Assembly (NCBI GenBank): GCA_030544685.1
Contig: CP086683.1
Span: forward strand, 3,906,001-3,970,000
Length of the DNA stretch: 64,000 nt
Reading direction: 5' to 3'
DNA from: Pseudomonas sp. B21_DOA
GTDB taxonomy: Bacteria > Pseudomonadota > Gammaproteobacteria > Pseudomonadales > Pseudomonadaceae
The notes beneath the pieces were generated by a model. That model searched no databases, was not told the DNA's origin, and worked only from the letters and a program-made list of their open reading frames with translations. Position numbers and translations under genes: made by a program. Positions 28,246 through 36,550 of this stretch are shown in pieces. Positions within the stretch are counted from its first letter, which is position 1; each line of letters opens with the position of its first letter.

Positions 28246-29543
28246 TTAAAGCGCAGCCTTCACCTGCAAACCGACCACCAGCGCATTGTCGATGTCCTGG
28301 CCGGAAAACGCGCCCGGTTCGATGATGTATTGCAGGTTCGGGCGCAGGGTCAGCCATGGGGTGGCCTGGTAGCCGTAGCCCAATTCGATCAACTGCTCGG
28401 CGCTGTCGAGGTTCGGGAACGCAGCACCATTGGCCAGCGCGGCATCCTGCTGCACATCACGGCTGCGCGGGTTCGGCACGGCGCGGCCGTAGCCCAGCGC
28501 GAGGGTGTCACGCGGACGACCTTCGAACGGTTTGTACAAAACCACACCGGTGCCGTACCACTTGCTGAACGGCGAGGCGGCTTCGCTGGCCGCCGAATAC
28601 TGACCGAATGCATGCAGGCTGCGGCCCTCGGAGGTCGGCGAACGCCATACGGCCTGATCGATCAGCAAATAATGCCCGCCACGCCCGGACACCTCGTCGT
28701 CGCTGCCAATGCGTTTGACGTCGGAGCTGTCGTAGTAATAGCCGAGCTTGTACTCACCCGGCAGCTCGCCGGCGTGCTTGTACACCAGCTCGATCGGCAC
28801 GACGGTGCCGGTGGTGTGCTTCGGCCCAAGATGCCAGGCGCGGCTGGAATTGCCGTTACTTTCTGGATCGACGTTGAACGCCGCCACACGCAGCTGCCAG
28901 GACGGCGACAGGTCGTATTTGACCCGCACGCCCAGACGAGCGTTGGGGTAGTTGGTCCAGCCGCTGCCGCCGGACATGTTCAGCGGATGGCCGCAAAAAC
29001 CGGCGTTCATGAAGTTGCACAGAATGCCGCTGTCGAGACCGCCGAGGTCGTTGCCCATGGCCATGTAGCCGAGCTTGACGTTCAGCGCCGGGGTGAACAG
29101 GCTGCGCTCGTAACTCAGTTCAGTCAGGCGCGTGTACAGGCCGCCGTAGTTTTCCTGAATCGGCAGGCGGTTGCCGACCAGATCTTCCGAAGCGCTGTTA
29201 CCGCGACGGTCGTTGATGGTCAGTTGCACTTTACCGGCGTTGTCGACGCCGTAGAGTTTGCTCAGATCAAACTGCACGCCGAGTTTGATGTTCTGCGAGT
29301 AGCGCGCCGAACGGTGCAGGCCGCCGTCGGCGTTGTAAGCGGTTTCGCCGCTGTAATCGCCAGTGAACTTGACGCCGTCTGCATCGAGTTGATGACGCAA
29401 GCCGCCCCAGTCACCGGTGAGGGTGCTGCGGGTCAGCAGATCGGAATCGCTGGCGGCCAGCGCGGGAGGGCAGTGGTGCAGCTCAGGCCCAGCAACAGGC
29501 CAGTGGAAAGTTTGGTACGAGAAAAGCGAACAGCCGATGACAT
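28246..29543 (-). CDS. oprB: OprB-family carbohydrate-selective porin, frameshift in signal peptide
   Basis: About 432 aa after repair. It is an outer-membrane beta-barrel for glucose and other sugars. The mature part is intact, from ASDSDLLTRSTLTGDWGG to the C-terminal VGLQVKAAL. The true N-terminus lies in another frame: MSSAVRFSRTKLSTGLLLG from 29543, a normal signal peptide. The frames join at the GGG run 29464-29466; one more base gives TTALPALAASDSD. Translation from in-frame upstream codons (to 29604) would produce a non-signal-like leader, so that is not the real start. It is next to gcd, on the same strand: together they serve peripheral glucose uptake and oxidation. Confidence 0.9.
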
Positions 29544-29640
29544 GTGAATCCTTCCTGCTGAAATCTTTAACGCAATAAAACGGCGACGCGGTGCTTTGGG
29601 GCACCGCGCGCTTGGAGGAGGTTGGTGGTGCGGCAGCGAG

Positions 29641-32046
29641 TTACGGCAGGGCGTAAGCCATCACGTAATCGCCACGATCAGTCGACTGGCGTGCGCCGCC
29701 AGCGGTGACGACGATGTACTGCTTGCCGGTCTTCGGCGAAACGTACGTCATCGGGCCGCCCTGGCTGCCGACCGGCAGACGGGCTTTCCAGACTTCTTCA
29801 CCGTTGCCGCTGTTGAAGGCGCGCAGGTAGAAGTCCTGGGTGCCGGCAATGAAGATCAGGCCGCCCTGGGTCGACAGGGTGCCGCCGAGGGTTGGCAGAC
29901 CGATCTTGATCGGCAAGTGCATGCGGATGCCCAGGGGACCGGTGTCTTCAACGGTGCCGACCGGAACCTGCCATGCGACTTTCTGGGTCTTCATGTCGAT
30001 CGCGGTCAAAGTGCCGAACGGCGGCGCCTGGCACGGAATGCCGGCCACCGACAGGAAGCGGTTCTTGTTCACCGCGTACGGCGTGCCTTTGAGCGGCACA
30101 GCACCCATGCCGGTGTTCAGCGCTTCGCCACCGCCAGCGGCCTGGCCTTTGTTCTGCGACGGAATCATCTGAATCCACAGACCCAGGCGCATGTCGTTGA
30201 CGAAGATGAAACCGTGCACCGGGTCAGTGGAAATGCTGCCCCAGTTCATGCCACCCAGCGAACCGGGGAAGCTCAGCGATTTGTCGGTCCCCGGTGCGGT
30301 GTACAGACCGTCGTAGCGCATGCTCTTGAAGTCGATGCGGCAGAGCAACTGGTCGTACGGCGTGGCGCCCCACATGTCCGATTCAGTCAGGTGCTGCGCG
30401 CCGATCTGCGGCATGCCCACGGATTTCGGCTGGGTCGGCGAGTACGGCTCGTTAGGGATGTTCGCCGCTTTCACCGGTACTTCTTTGACCTCGGTCAGCG
30501 GCTTGCCGGTGGCGCGGTCGAGCACATAAATCTGCCCGGCCTTGGTACCGATGACCAGCGCCGGAACGCTTTGGCCGTCCTTGTCGAAGTCGATCAGGCT
30601 CGGCTGCATTGGCAGGTCGAAGTCCCACAGATCGTTGTGCACGGTCTGGAACACCCAGCGTTCTTCACCGGTGCTGGCGTCCAGCGCGAGGATCGAGGCG
30701 CTGTACTTGTGGTCCAGTTCGCTGCGCTCGACACCATAGATGTCGGTGGACGAGCTGCCCATCGGCAGGAACACCGTGTTGGTCGCCGCGTCGTAGGACA
30801 TCGGCGCCCAGCTGTTCGGCGTGCTGCGCACGTAGGTTTTGCCGTCGGCCGGTGCGTTGCGATCCTGCGGGTTGCCCGGGTCGAACGCCCAGCGCATGGC
30901 GCCGGTGATCACGTCAAAACCGCGAATCACACCGCCCGGCATGTCGCTTTGCACGTTGTCGGCAACACGACCGCCAACCACCACGGTGGTGCCGGCCATC
31001 AATGGCGCGGACGACAACTGATAGTAGCTGTCCGGCACATCACCCAGGCCGGCCTTCAGATCGACCTGGCCGTTGTTGCCGAAACCCTGGCAAAACTCGC
31101 CAGTGTCAGCATCGACCGCGATCAGGCGGGCATCGATGGTGTTGGTCAGCAGACGACGCTGGCAGTTGGCAGCCGGCGCCGGTTTGGCTTCGATGATCGA
31201 AGAGTTGCTCGGCTGAGCGATGGTGACGGTGGCATCGAAATAGGCCATGCCACGGCAGCGCTGCCAGACTTTCGACTGGGCGTTGATCTGGTTTTTCCAG
31301 ATTTCCTTGCCGGTGTCGGCGTCCAGCGCGATCAGGTTGTTGTGCGGGGTGCAGATGAAGACTTTGTTGCCGACCTGCAGCGGGGTGAGCTGGTCTTCGG
31401 CGCCGTTGCCATCGCTCTCGGCGACGTCACCGGTGTGGTAGGTCCACGCGACTTTAAGCTTGTCGACGTTGTTGCGGTTGATCTGATCGAGCGCAGCGAA
31501 GCGGCTGCCACCTTCGGTGTTGCCGTAGTGCGCCCAGTCTTTCTGCGCCTTGGCCGGCTCGACCGGAGTCAGGCCCGGGCCAGTGCCAGTGGCGGCAACG
31601 GTTGGGTGGGCGACGAACATGTTGCCCGCCGCAACGGCCACACCGACCGCGAGCACAGCGGCCACGGCATACGCGCCACGACCGGCCACGCGGCCATTAG
31701 CGCGCGCCAGCAGCGGGTAGACCAGAGCGACGACCATACCGATGGCGCTGAACATGAACAGCCGCGAGAACACCGGCCAGAACACCAGCCCGGCGTCAGC
31801 CACGGCCCAGATCGCGGTGGCCACGAGAAATGCGGCGAACAGCCAGGCGCCTGCAGTTTTCTTCAGTGCGATCAGCACACCGGAAACGGTCATCGCCAGA
31901 CCGCCGACCAGGAAGTACCAGGAACCGCCCAGGCTGACCAGCTTCACACCGCCGACCGCGAGCGCCAGACCGAGCAGGGCGATGATCACGCCAAGGCCGA
32001 CCAGAATGAACGTTGAAACGCCTGAGACGCGTTGACTGTGGTTCAC
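29641..32046 (-). CDS. gcd: membrane-bound PQQ-dependent glucose dehydrogenase
   Basis: An 801-aa quinoprotein oxidising glucose to gluconolactone at the periplasmic face and passing electrons to ubiquinone. About five N-terminal membrane helices (residues 10-145) are followed by an eight-bladed PQQ beta-propeller; family stretches include DWAHYGNTEGGSRFAALDQI near 165 and NQRDP-like DRNAPADGKTYVRSTPNSW. Start at the GTG of 32046 (VNHSQRVSG) is preferred because upstream residues are non-hydrophobic and unlike the family; the ribosome site is weak. It lies next to oprB. Enables gluconate production and acid-driven phosphate solubilisation, by analogy with known Gcd. Confidence 0.95.
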   Translation of the reverse strand: MNHSQRVSGVSTFILVGLGVIIALLGLALAVGGVKLVSLGGSWYFLVGGLAMTVSGVLIALKKTAGAWLFAAFLVATAIWAVADAGLVFWPVFSRLFMFSAIGMVVALVYPLLARANGRVAGRGAYAVAAVLAVGVAVAAGNMFVAHPTVAATGTGPGLTPVEPAKAQKDWAHYGNTEGGSRFAALDQINRNNVDKLKVAWTYHTGDVAESDGNGAEDQLTPLQVGNKVFICTPHNNLIALDADTGKEIWKNQINAQSKVWQRCRGMAYFDATVTIAQPSNSSIIEAKPAPAANCQRRLLTNTIDARLIAVDADTGEFCQGFGNNGQVDLKAGLGDVPDSYYQLSSAPLMAGTTVVVGGRVADNVQSDMPGGVIRGFDVITGAMRWAFDPGNPQDRNAPADGKTYVRSTPNSWAPMSYDAATNTVFLPMGSSSTDIYGVERSELDHKYSASILALDASTGEERWVFQTVHNDLWDFDLPMQPSLIDFDKDGQSVPALVIGTKAGQIYVLDRATGKPLTEVKEVPVKAANIPNEPYSPTQPKSVGMPQIGAQHLTESDMWGATPYDQLLCRIDFKSMRYDGLYTAPGTDKSLSFPGSLGGMNWGSISTDPVHGFIFVNDMRLGLWIQMIPSQNKGQAAGGGEALNTGMGAVPLKGTPYAVNKNRFLSVAGIPCQAPPFGTLTAIDMKTQKVAWQVPVGTVEDTGPLGIRMHLPIKIGLPTLGGTLSTQGGLIFIAGTQDFYLRAFNSGNGEEVWKARLPVGSQGGPMTYVSPKTGKQYIVVTAGGARQSTDRGDYVMAYALP

Positions 32047-32187
32047 ATTGAAAGTCCCGTTTGAATGAAGCGCGGGATTATAACGGTAACTAACCATTCA
32101 GTTAACCGCAGTTTTGCCAGGAAAACGTGCACTTCTGTGAATCAAGCGTGGTGCAGGATGGGCAAAATGCAAGGCGAGACGGTTTTC

Positions 32188-32307
32188 TCAAGGCTCGAGC
32201 AGCAGCGGTCGCCATTCGATCAGGGGTGGTTTCAGCGGCTGAGGTTCTTCCAAAAGTAGTGGATCGGATTCAGGTTCCGGGGGCAGTTGTTGATCGTCCT
32301 CTGGCAT
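32188..32307 (-). CDS. possible 39-aa acidic proline-rich peptide
   Basis: An ATG directly abuts the quinone-oxidoreductase stop (TAAATG) and opens a 39-codon frame. It encodes a Pro/Leu/Glu-rich peptide (begins MPEDDQQLPPEPESDP, ends WRPLLLEP). There is no independent ribosome site, so translation would depend on reinitiation. I recognise no family; it could be chance. Confidence 0.25.
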   Translation of the reverse strand: MPEDDQQLPPEPESDPLLLEEPQPLKPPLIEWRPLLLEP

Positions 32308-33318
32308 TTATTGCGAAGCCTGATCAACAGTGATGGCAACCTTGCCCCTGGCCCGACCTTGTCCAACGTAGTGCAACGCGTCAGCTATCTGATCGAACGG
32401 AAAAGTACGATCAACCACCGGTTTGATCACCCCGGCCTCAATCAACGCAGTGATTTTCTGCAACTGAACGCCATCGGCACGCATGAACAGAAACGAATAA
32501 CCCACCCCGTGTTTGCGTGCTTTACGGCGAATCCCGCTGCTGAGCAGGCGCATCACCAGTCCGAGCAGCCACGACAACCCCTGCTCCCGAGCGAACCGCG
32601 CAGTCGGCGGTCCTGACAGGGAAATCAGTTGCCCGCCCGGTTTCAACACCTTCAACGATTTCTCCAGCACATCGCCGCCAAGGCTGTTGAGCACCACGTC
32701 GTAGTCGCGCAGCTCAATGGCGAAATCCTGCTGCTTGTAATCGATCACCACATCAGCGCCCAGCGCCTTGACCCACGCGACATTCGCCGTGCTGGTCGTA
32801 GTCGCAACAAAAGCGCCGAGGTGTTTGGCCAGTTGAATGGCGACCGTGCCAACGCCACCGGAGCCGGCGTGAATCAGCACCTTCTGGCCTTTTTGCAGCC
32901 CGGCGACCTCGACCAGGGCCTGCCACGCCGTCAACGCCACCAGCGGCATGCAAGCCGCCTCGGTCATGGCGATATTGGCGGGTTTCAACGCGACCGTTGT
33001 TTCATCGACAGCGATGCGTTCGGCAAACGTGCCAATCCTGTTTTCAGGCGCACGCGCATAAACCTCATCGCCCGGCTTGAAACGCTTGACCGCCGCACCG
33101 GTGCTGAGCACCACGCCGGCGACATCGTTGCCCAATATCAAAGGCATTTGATAGGGCAGGATCATCTTGAATTCGCCGCTGCGAATCTTCAGGTCCAGCG
33201 GGTTGACGCTGCTGGCGTGGACCTTGATCAACACGTCGTGTGCGCCGACAACCGGCTCGGCGACGTCGCCAATCCGGCCGTTCTGCTTGCCGTAGCGCTC
33301 GATGAAAAATGCCTTCAT
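32308..33318 (-). CDS. NAD(P)-dependent quinone oxidoreductase-like MDR enzyme
   Basis: A 336-aa zinc-free medium-chain dehydrogenase/reductase. The N-terminal GroES-like part has VHASSVNPLDLKIRSG and GNDVAGVV. The nucleotide-binding motif is HAGSGGVGTVAIQLAK near residue 150. No catalytic zinc Cys/His set is present. Such enzymes reduce quinones or alpha,beta-unsaturated carbonyls with NADPH. It is 55 bases downstream of the SDR gene on the same strand, and divergent from a TetR regulator, so the two reductases are probably one regulated unit. Confidence 0.88.
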   Translation of the reverse strand: MKAFFIERYGKQNGRIGDVAEPVVGAHDVLIKVHASSVNPLDLKIRSGEFKMILPYQMPLILGNDVAGVVLSTGAAVKRFKPGDEVYARAPENRIGTFAERIAVDETTVALKPANIAMTEAACMPLVALTAWQALVEVAGLQKGQKVLIHAGSGGVGTVAIQLAKHLGAFVATTTSTANVAWVKALGADVVIDYKQQDFAIELRDYDVVLNSLGGDVLEKSLKVLKPGGQLISLSGPPTARFAREQGLSWLLGLVMRLLSSGIRRKARKHGVGYSFLFMRADGVQLQKITALIEAGVIKPVVDRTFPFDQIADALHYVGQGRARGKVAITVDQASQ

Positions 33319-33373
33319 TGCGGATGCTCTTGTCGGTAGAAACCCGCCGGTATAGCGGCGGGTTTGGATGAGG

Positions 33374-34162
33374 TCAGGCCTGAGTCAGATAACGCTGCGC
33401 CACCGCCGACTGGCGAATCTGCCCCAACAGCCCCTGACGCGCCGCTTGCAAGGCATCCCAGCGCTCGCCTTCGTGCAGCGGCGGGATGGTCACGACTTCG
33501 CGACGGTCGAAGCCGACCAGCGCGGCGTCGACCATGTCGCCGACTTCCATGATGTCGCTGAGGGTGTTGATGTCGATACCGGCGCGGTCCCAGATTTCCG
33601 TGCGGGTGGCCGCAGGCAATACGGCTTGCACGTACACGCCCTGTGGCGACAGCTCCAGGCTCAGGCCCTGGGAGAGGAACAGCACGAACGCCTTGGTTGC
33701 GCCATACACCGACATGCCGAACTCCGGCGCCAGGCCCACCACCGAGCCGATGTTGATGATCGCGCCGTCGCCAGCCTTGGCCAGGCGCGGGGCGATGGCA
33801 CTGGCCAGACGCACCAGCGCGGTGGTGTTGAGCGCGACCAGTTGCGCCACGCTGTCGGTGCTCTGTTCGATGAATGTCCCGGACTGCGCGGCGCCGGCAT
33901 TGTTGACGAGGATGCCGATGCGCGCGTCGCCACGCAGACGCGCTTCGACGGTTTGCAGGTCGCTCAGTTGCGTCAGGTCGGCCTGTAGCACTTCGACATT
34001 GACGTTGTGCTCAGCGCGCAAACCGGCAGCAAGGGTATCCAGACGCGACTGGTCGCGGGCGACCAGTACCAGATCGTGCCCGCGTTGGGCGAAACGTGCG
34101 GCATAGACCGCGCCGATGCCGGAGGAGGCGCCAGTGATCAGAACAGTAGGGCGAGTAGTCAT
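33374..34162 (-). CDS. short-chain dehydrogenase/reductase
   Basis: A 262-aa classical SDR. The cofactor motif is TGASSGIG at residues 10-17, the structural motif is NNAG near 87, the catalytic Ser is in NIGSVVG, and the catalytic YxxxK is YGATK near 155. Substrate unknown. It is first in a two-gene unit with the MDR oxidoreductase and divergent from the TetR gene at 34301 across 138 bp, which suggests repression by that regulator. Confidence 0.9.
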   Translation of the reverse strand: MTTRPTVLITGASSGIGAVYAARFAQRGHDLVLVARDQSRLDTLAAGLRAEHNVNVEVLQADLTQLSDLQTVEARLRGDARIGILVNNAGAAQSGTFIEQSTDSVAQLVALNTTALVRLASAIAPRLAKAGDGAIINIGSVVGLAPEFGMSVYGATKAFVLFLSQGLSLELSPQGVYVQAVLPAATRTEIWDRAGIDINTLSDIMEVGDMVDAALVGFDRREVVTIPPLHEGERWDALQAARQGLLGQIRQSAVAQRYLTQA

Positions 34163-34300
34163 GGTGTGGGCTCTTTTCAGTAGAAGACTGATTGCGGGCC
34201 TTTAGGATGATGATCGAAATCTAAACTGTCAACGGTTTTGATTATGGCCAACATCTATGTATCATCGACGCATGATTTTTCAGCGCTGGAGGTATTCAAC

Positions 34301-34903
34301 ATGCGCGTATCCAAGGCTCAGGCTCAGGCCAATCGCGAGCACATTGTCGAAACCGCTTCAGTGATGTTCCGCGAACGCGGTTATGACGGGGTCGGCGTGG
34401 CTGACCTGATGGCGGCCGCCGGTTTTACTCACGGCGGTTTCTACAAACACTTCGGTTCCAAGGCCGACCTGATGGCCGAAGCCTCGGCCAACAGCCTGGC
34501 GCAATCCACCGCCAGCGCCGAAACCATGAGCGTGCAGGACTTCATCGATGTGTACGTGTCGCGCGACCATCGCGACGGCCGTTCCACCGGTTGCACCATG
34601 GCGGCGCTGTGCGGCGATGCGGCGCGGCAGTCGGGGGATGTGAAGGCAGCGTTTGCCGAGGGGATCGAGCGCTTATTGCAGACCTTGGGCGAAAAATACC
34701 CGACCGCAGCGGATGCACCGCAAGGTGAGGGCCGAACCCGGATGATCGACCTGCTGGCCCGGGCGGTCGGCGCGATCATGCTGTCGCGAGCGTGCCCGGA
34801 CGAATCGGCGCTGGCCGATGAGATTCTGGCGGTCTGTCACGCTTCGATGACTGAGTCGTTACCCATCATCGAGACTTCGCAAGAAACCATGCAGGATAGC
34901 TGA
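34301..34903 (+). CDS. TetR-family repressor
   Basis: A 200-aa regulator. The N-terminal HTH has MFRERGYDGVGVADLMAAAG and FTHGGFYKHFGSKADL. The C-terminal domain is of the AcrR/YcdC-like type with a Cys (STGCTMAALCGDAA) that could sense electrophiles. Start 34301 follows GGAGG by 8 bases; the earlier ATG at 34238 is not supported. It is divergent from the SDR/quinone-reductase pair and convergent with the response-regulator genes. Confidence 0.88.
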   Translation: MRVSKAQAQANREHIVETASVMFRERGYDGVGVADLMAAAGFTHGGFYKHFGSKADLMAEASANSLAQSTASAETMSVQDFIDVYVSRDHRDGRSTGCTMAALCGDAARQSGDVKAAFAEGIERLLQTLGEKYPTAADAPQGEGRTRMIDLLARAVGAIMLSRACPDESALADEILAVCHASMTESLPIIETSQETMQDS

Positions 34904-34908
34904 AGCGA

Positions 34909-35310
34909 TCAGTGCTGGCGGTGCAGGGCCTTGTCGAGTGCCGCTAGCAAAACCTCTTCTTCGAAGGGTTTGCACAGGCACTCGAACGCCTGGTAATGCC
35001 CGGTTTCGGCCAGCGCCGCCTCGTCCCAATGGGCGGACATGCAGATCACCGGAAACTGTCGCGACAGTTGACGCATCACGTCGATGCCGGACAGGCCGGG
35101 CATGCGCAGATCCAGCAGCAGGCAGGCGATCTCGGCAAAATCGGCTTCGGCGAGAAACGCTTCGCCACTGGCATAAACCTGCGCGCGATAACCGACCGAA
35201 CGCAGCAGGTTCGACAGGCTTTTGCGCACCGACGCGTCGTCATCGACGATACAGACGATCGTCGCCCGGTTGCTCTCGGCCGCCGTCGGGCGACCCGCCG
35301 GGCCGCTCAC
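34909..35310 (-). CDS. stand-alone receiver-domain response regulator
   Basis: A 133-aa single REC domain without output module. The acidic pocket is VDDD near residue 22, the phospho-Asp is LLLDLRMPG near 68, the Thr/Ser switch is CMSAH and the Lys is CKPF near 114. It starts with GTG overlapping the preceding gene's stop (GTGA). Coupling to the wHTH-REC-LuxR gene and proximity to the giant histidine kinase suggest a phosphate sink or diguanylate-free adaptor role in the same pathway; this is inference. Confidence 0.85.
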   Translation of the reverse strand: MSGPAGRPTAAESNRATIVCIVDDDASVRKSLSNLLRSVGYRAQVYASGEAFLAEADFAEIACLLLDLRMPGLSGIDVMRQLSRQFPVICMSAHWDEAALAETGHYQAFECLCKPFEEEVLLAALDKALHRQH

Positions 35311-36296
35311 GACAGGCTCGATGGGCCAGGCGAAGGCGCAGCGCTGATCAGTCCATAGAGTTCGACGAGGTTGACCAGCGAGCGGGTCTGCATCTTCGCC
35401 ATGATGTGTTTGCGATGAACCTTGGCGGTCACTTCACTGGTGCCCAACTGGTTGGCGATCTGCTTGTTCGACAGACCGCCGACAATTAGTGGCAGCACCT
35501 CGCGCTCACGCGGCGTCAGTTGCGCCGCCAGTTGCCGCACGTGCTGAACCCGTTGCCATTGATTGAACGCAGTCGCGGCGTGTTGACGGGTGCTGCGCAG
35601 AATGCCGAGCAGTTCATCGTCGTTGAACGGCTTGGTCAGAAATTCCACCGCGCCAGCCTTCATCGCCTGCACCGACATCGGAATCGTGCCGTGGCCGGTC
35701 ATGAAAATCACCGGCCACGGCTGGCCGCGCTCATTCAGCGCCGCCTGCAATTGCAGGCCTGTGGTTTCGGGCAGGCTGACGTCGAGCAACAGGCACGCCG
35801 GGCCATTGGCGATGTCGGCCTCGAGCAGTTCTTCGGCGGACTGGAAAATCCGGTGCTCGATGCCTTCGGCGCGCAACAAGCGGCTCAGCGCGCTACGCAC
35901 GCAGGCCTCATCGTCAACGATGAACACCGGCACCGATTGCGCATCGACCGGCGGTGGCTGCGCCGCAATCGGCGCCGAGGCCAAGGCGTTGAACACGGGC
36001 AGTTTGGGTTCGCGGTCTTTCAATAATCGGTAACCTCGACGGGCAACCGTCTGGATGATTTCTTTTTCCCCGAGCAGTTTGCGCAGCGAGGAAATCTGCA
36101 CCTGCAGATTGTTCTCTTCGACGACGATGTCCGGCCACACCTGATTGATCAGCTCGTCCTTGCTGACGATGCGCCCATCGGCCTGCATCAGTACCGAAAG
36201 TATTTCGAACGCCCGCCCGCCCATGCGCAAGGGCCGGCCATCGAGAAAGGCTTCGCGCCGTTCCAAAGAAATCGTGGCTTGGCCAAGTCGGATCAT
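35307..36296 (-). CDS. response regulator with two DNA-binding domains: wHTH-REC-LuxR
   Basis: A 329-aa protein. Residues about 1-95 form an OmpR/CadC-type winged helix (GRAFEILSVLMQADGRIVSK, IQTVARRGYRLL). Residues about 123-235 form a receiver (VDDE; LLLDVSLPE phospho-Asp; MTGHG; TKPF). Residues about 260-320 form a FixJ/NarL-type LuxR HTH (LTPREREVLPLIVGGLSNKQ). Start 36296 (MIRLGQATIS) is chosen because homologous wHTH sequence begins there; upstream frame is unlike protein. Two separate DNA-binding modules around one receiver is an uncommon arrangement. It is divergent from the giant histidine kinase at 36551 and coupled to the lone receiver downstream, so the three genes form one signalling system. 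Confidence 0.87.
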   Translation of the reverse strand: MIRLGQATISLERREAFLDGRPLRMGGRAFEILSVLMQADGRIVSKDELINQVWPDIVVEENNLQVQISSLRKLLGEKEIIQTVARRGYRLLKDREPKLPVFNALASAPIAAQPPPVDAQSVPVFIVDDEACVRSALSRLLRAEGIEHRIFQSAEELLEADIANGPACLLLDVSLPETTGLQLQAALNERGQPWPVIFMTGHGTIPMSVQAMKAGAVEFLTKPFNDDELLGILRSTRQHAATAFNQWQRVQHVRQLAAQLTPREREVLPLIVGGLSNKQIANQLGTSEVTAKVHRKHIMAKMQTRSLVNLVELYGLISAAPSPGPSSLS

Positions 36297-36550
36297 GCAG
36301 GCCTCTGCGTCGCGGTGAGGAGGACAGGGCGCGGGCGCCGGGTTATCAGGCTCGTACGCTAGGGGACGGCCTGCCATAAAGCAATTATCCCGAGGGATAA
36401 GACGCGCGCTTTCATAACGCGAAAACAGCGGCGCGAGGCTCTGGACAGCCATCTTGAGGCCGCAGACGGACATCAGCGCAGCGGCTGGCCCTCTGGCAAA
36501 AAACGCTGCGTATACTTCGCCACCAGCCTGAATCCCATTTCCAGCGGTGA

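Noticed and set aside
26947..28325. Series of near-identical 63-107 codon frames on both strands
   Set aside because: Translations of the tandem REPIN units; no ribosome sites and a strict 134-bp period.
29596..32016. 806-codon open frame antisense to gcd
   Set aside because: High-GC shadow of the glucose dehydrogenase; no family sequence, low-complexity His/Arg/Gln-rich translation.
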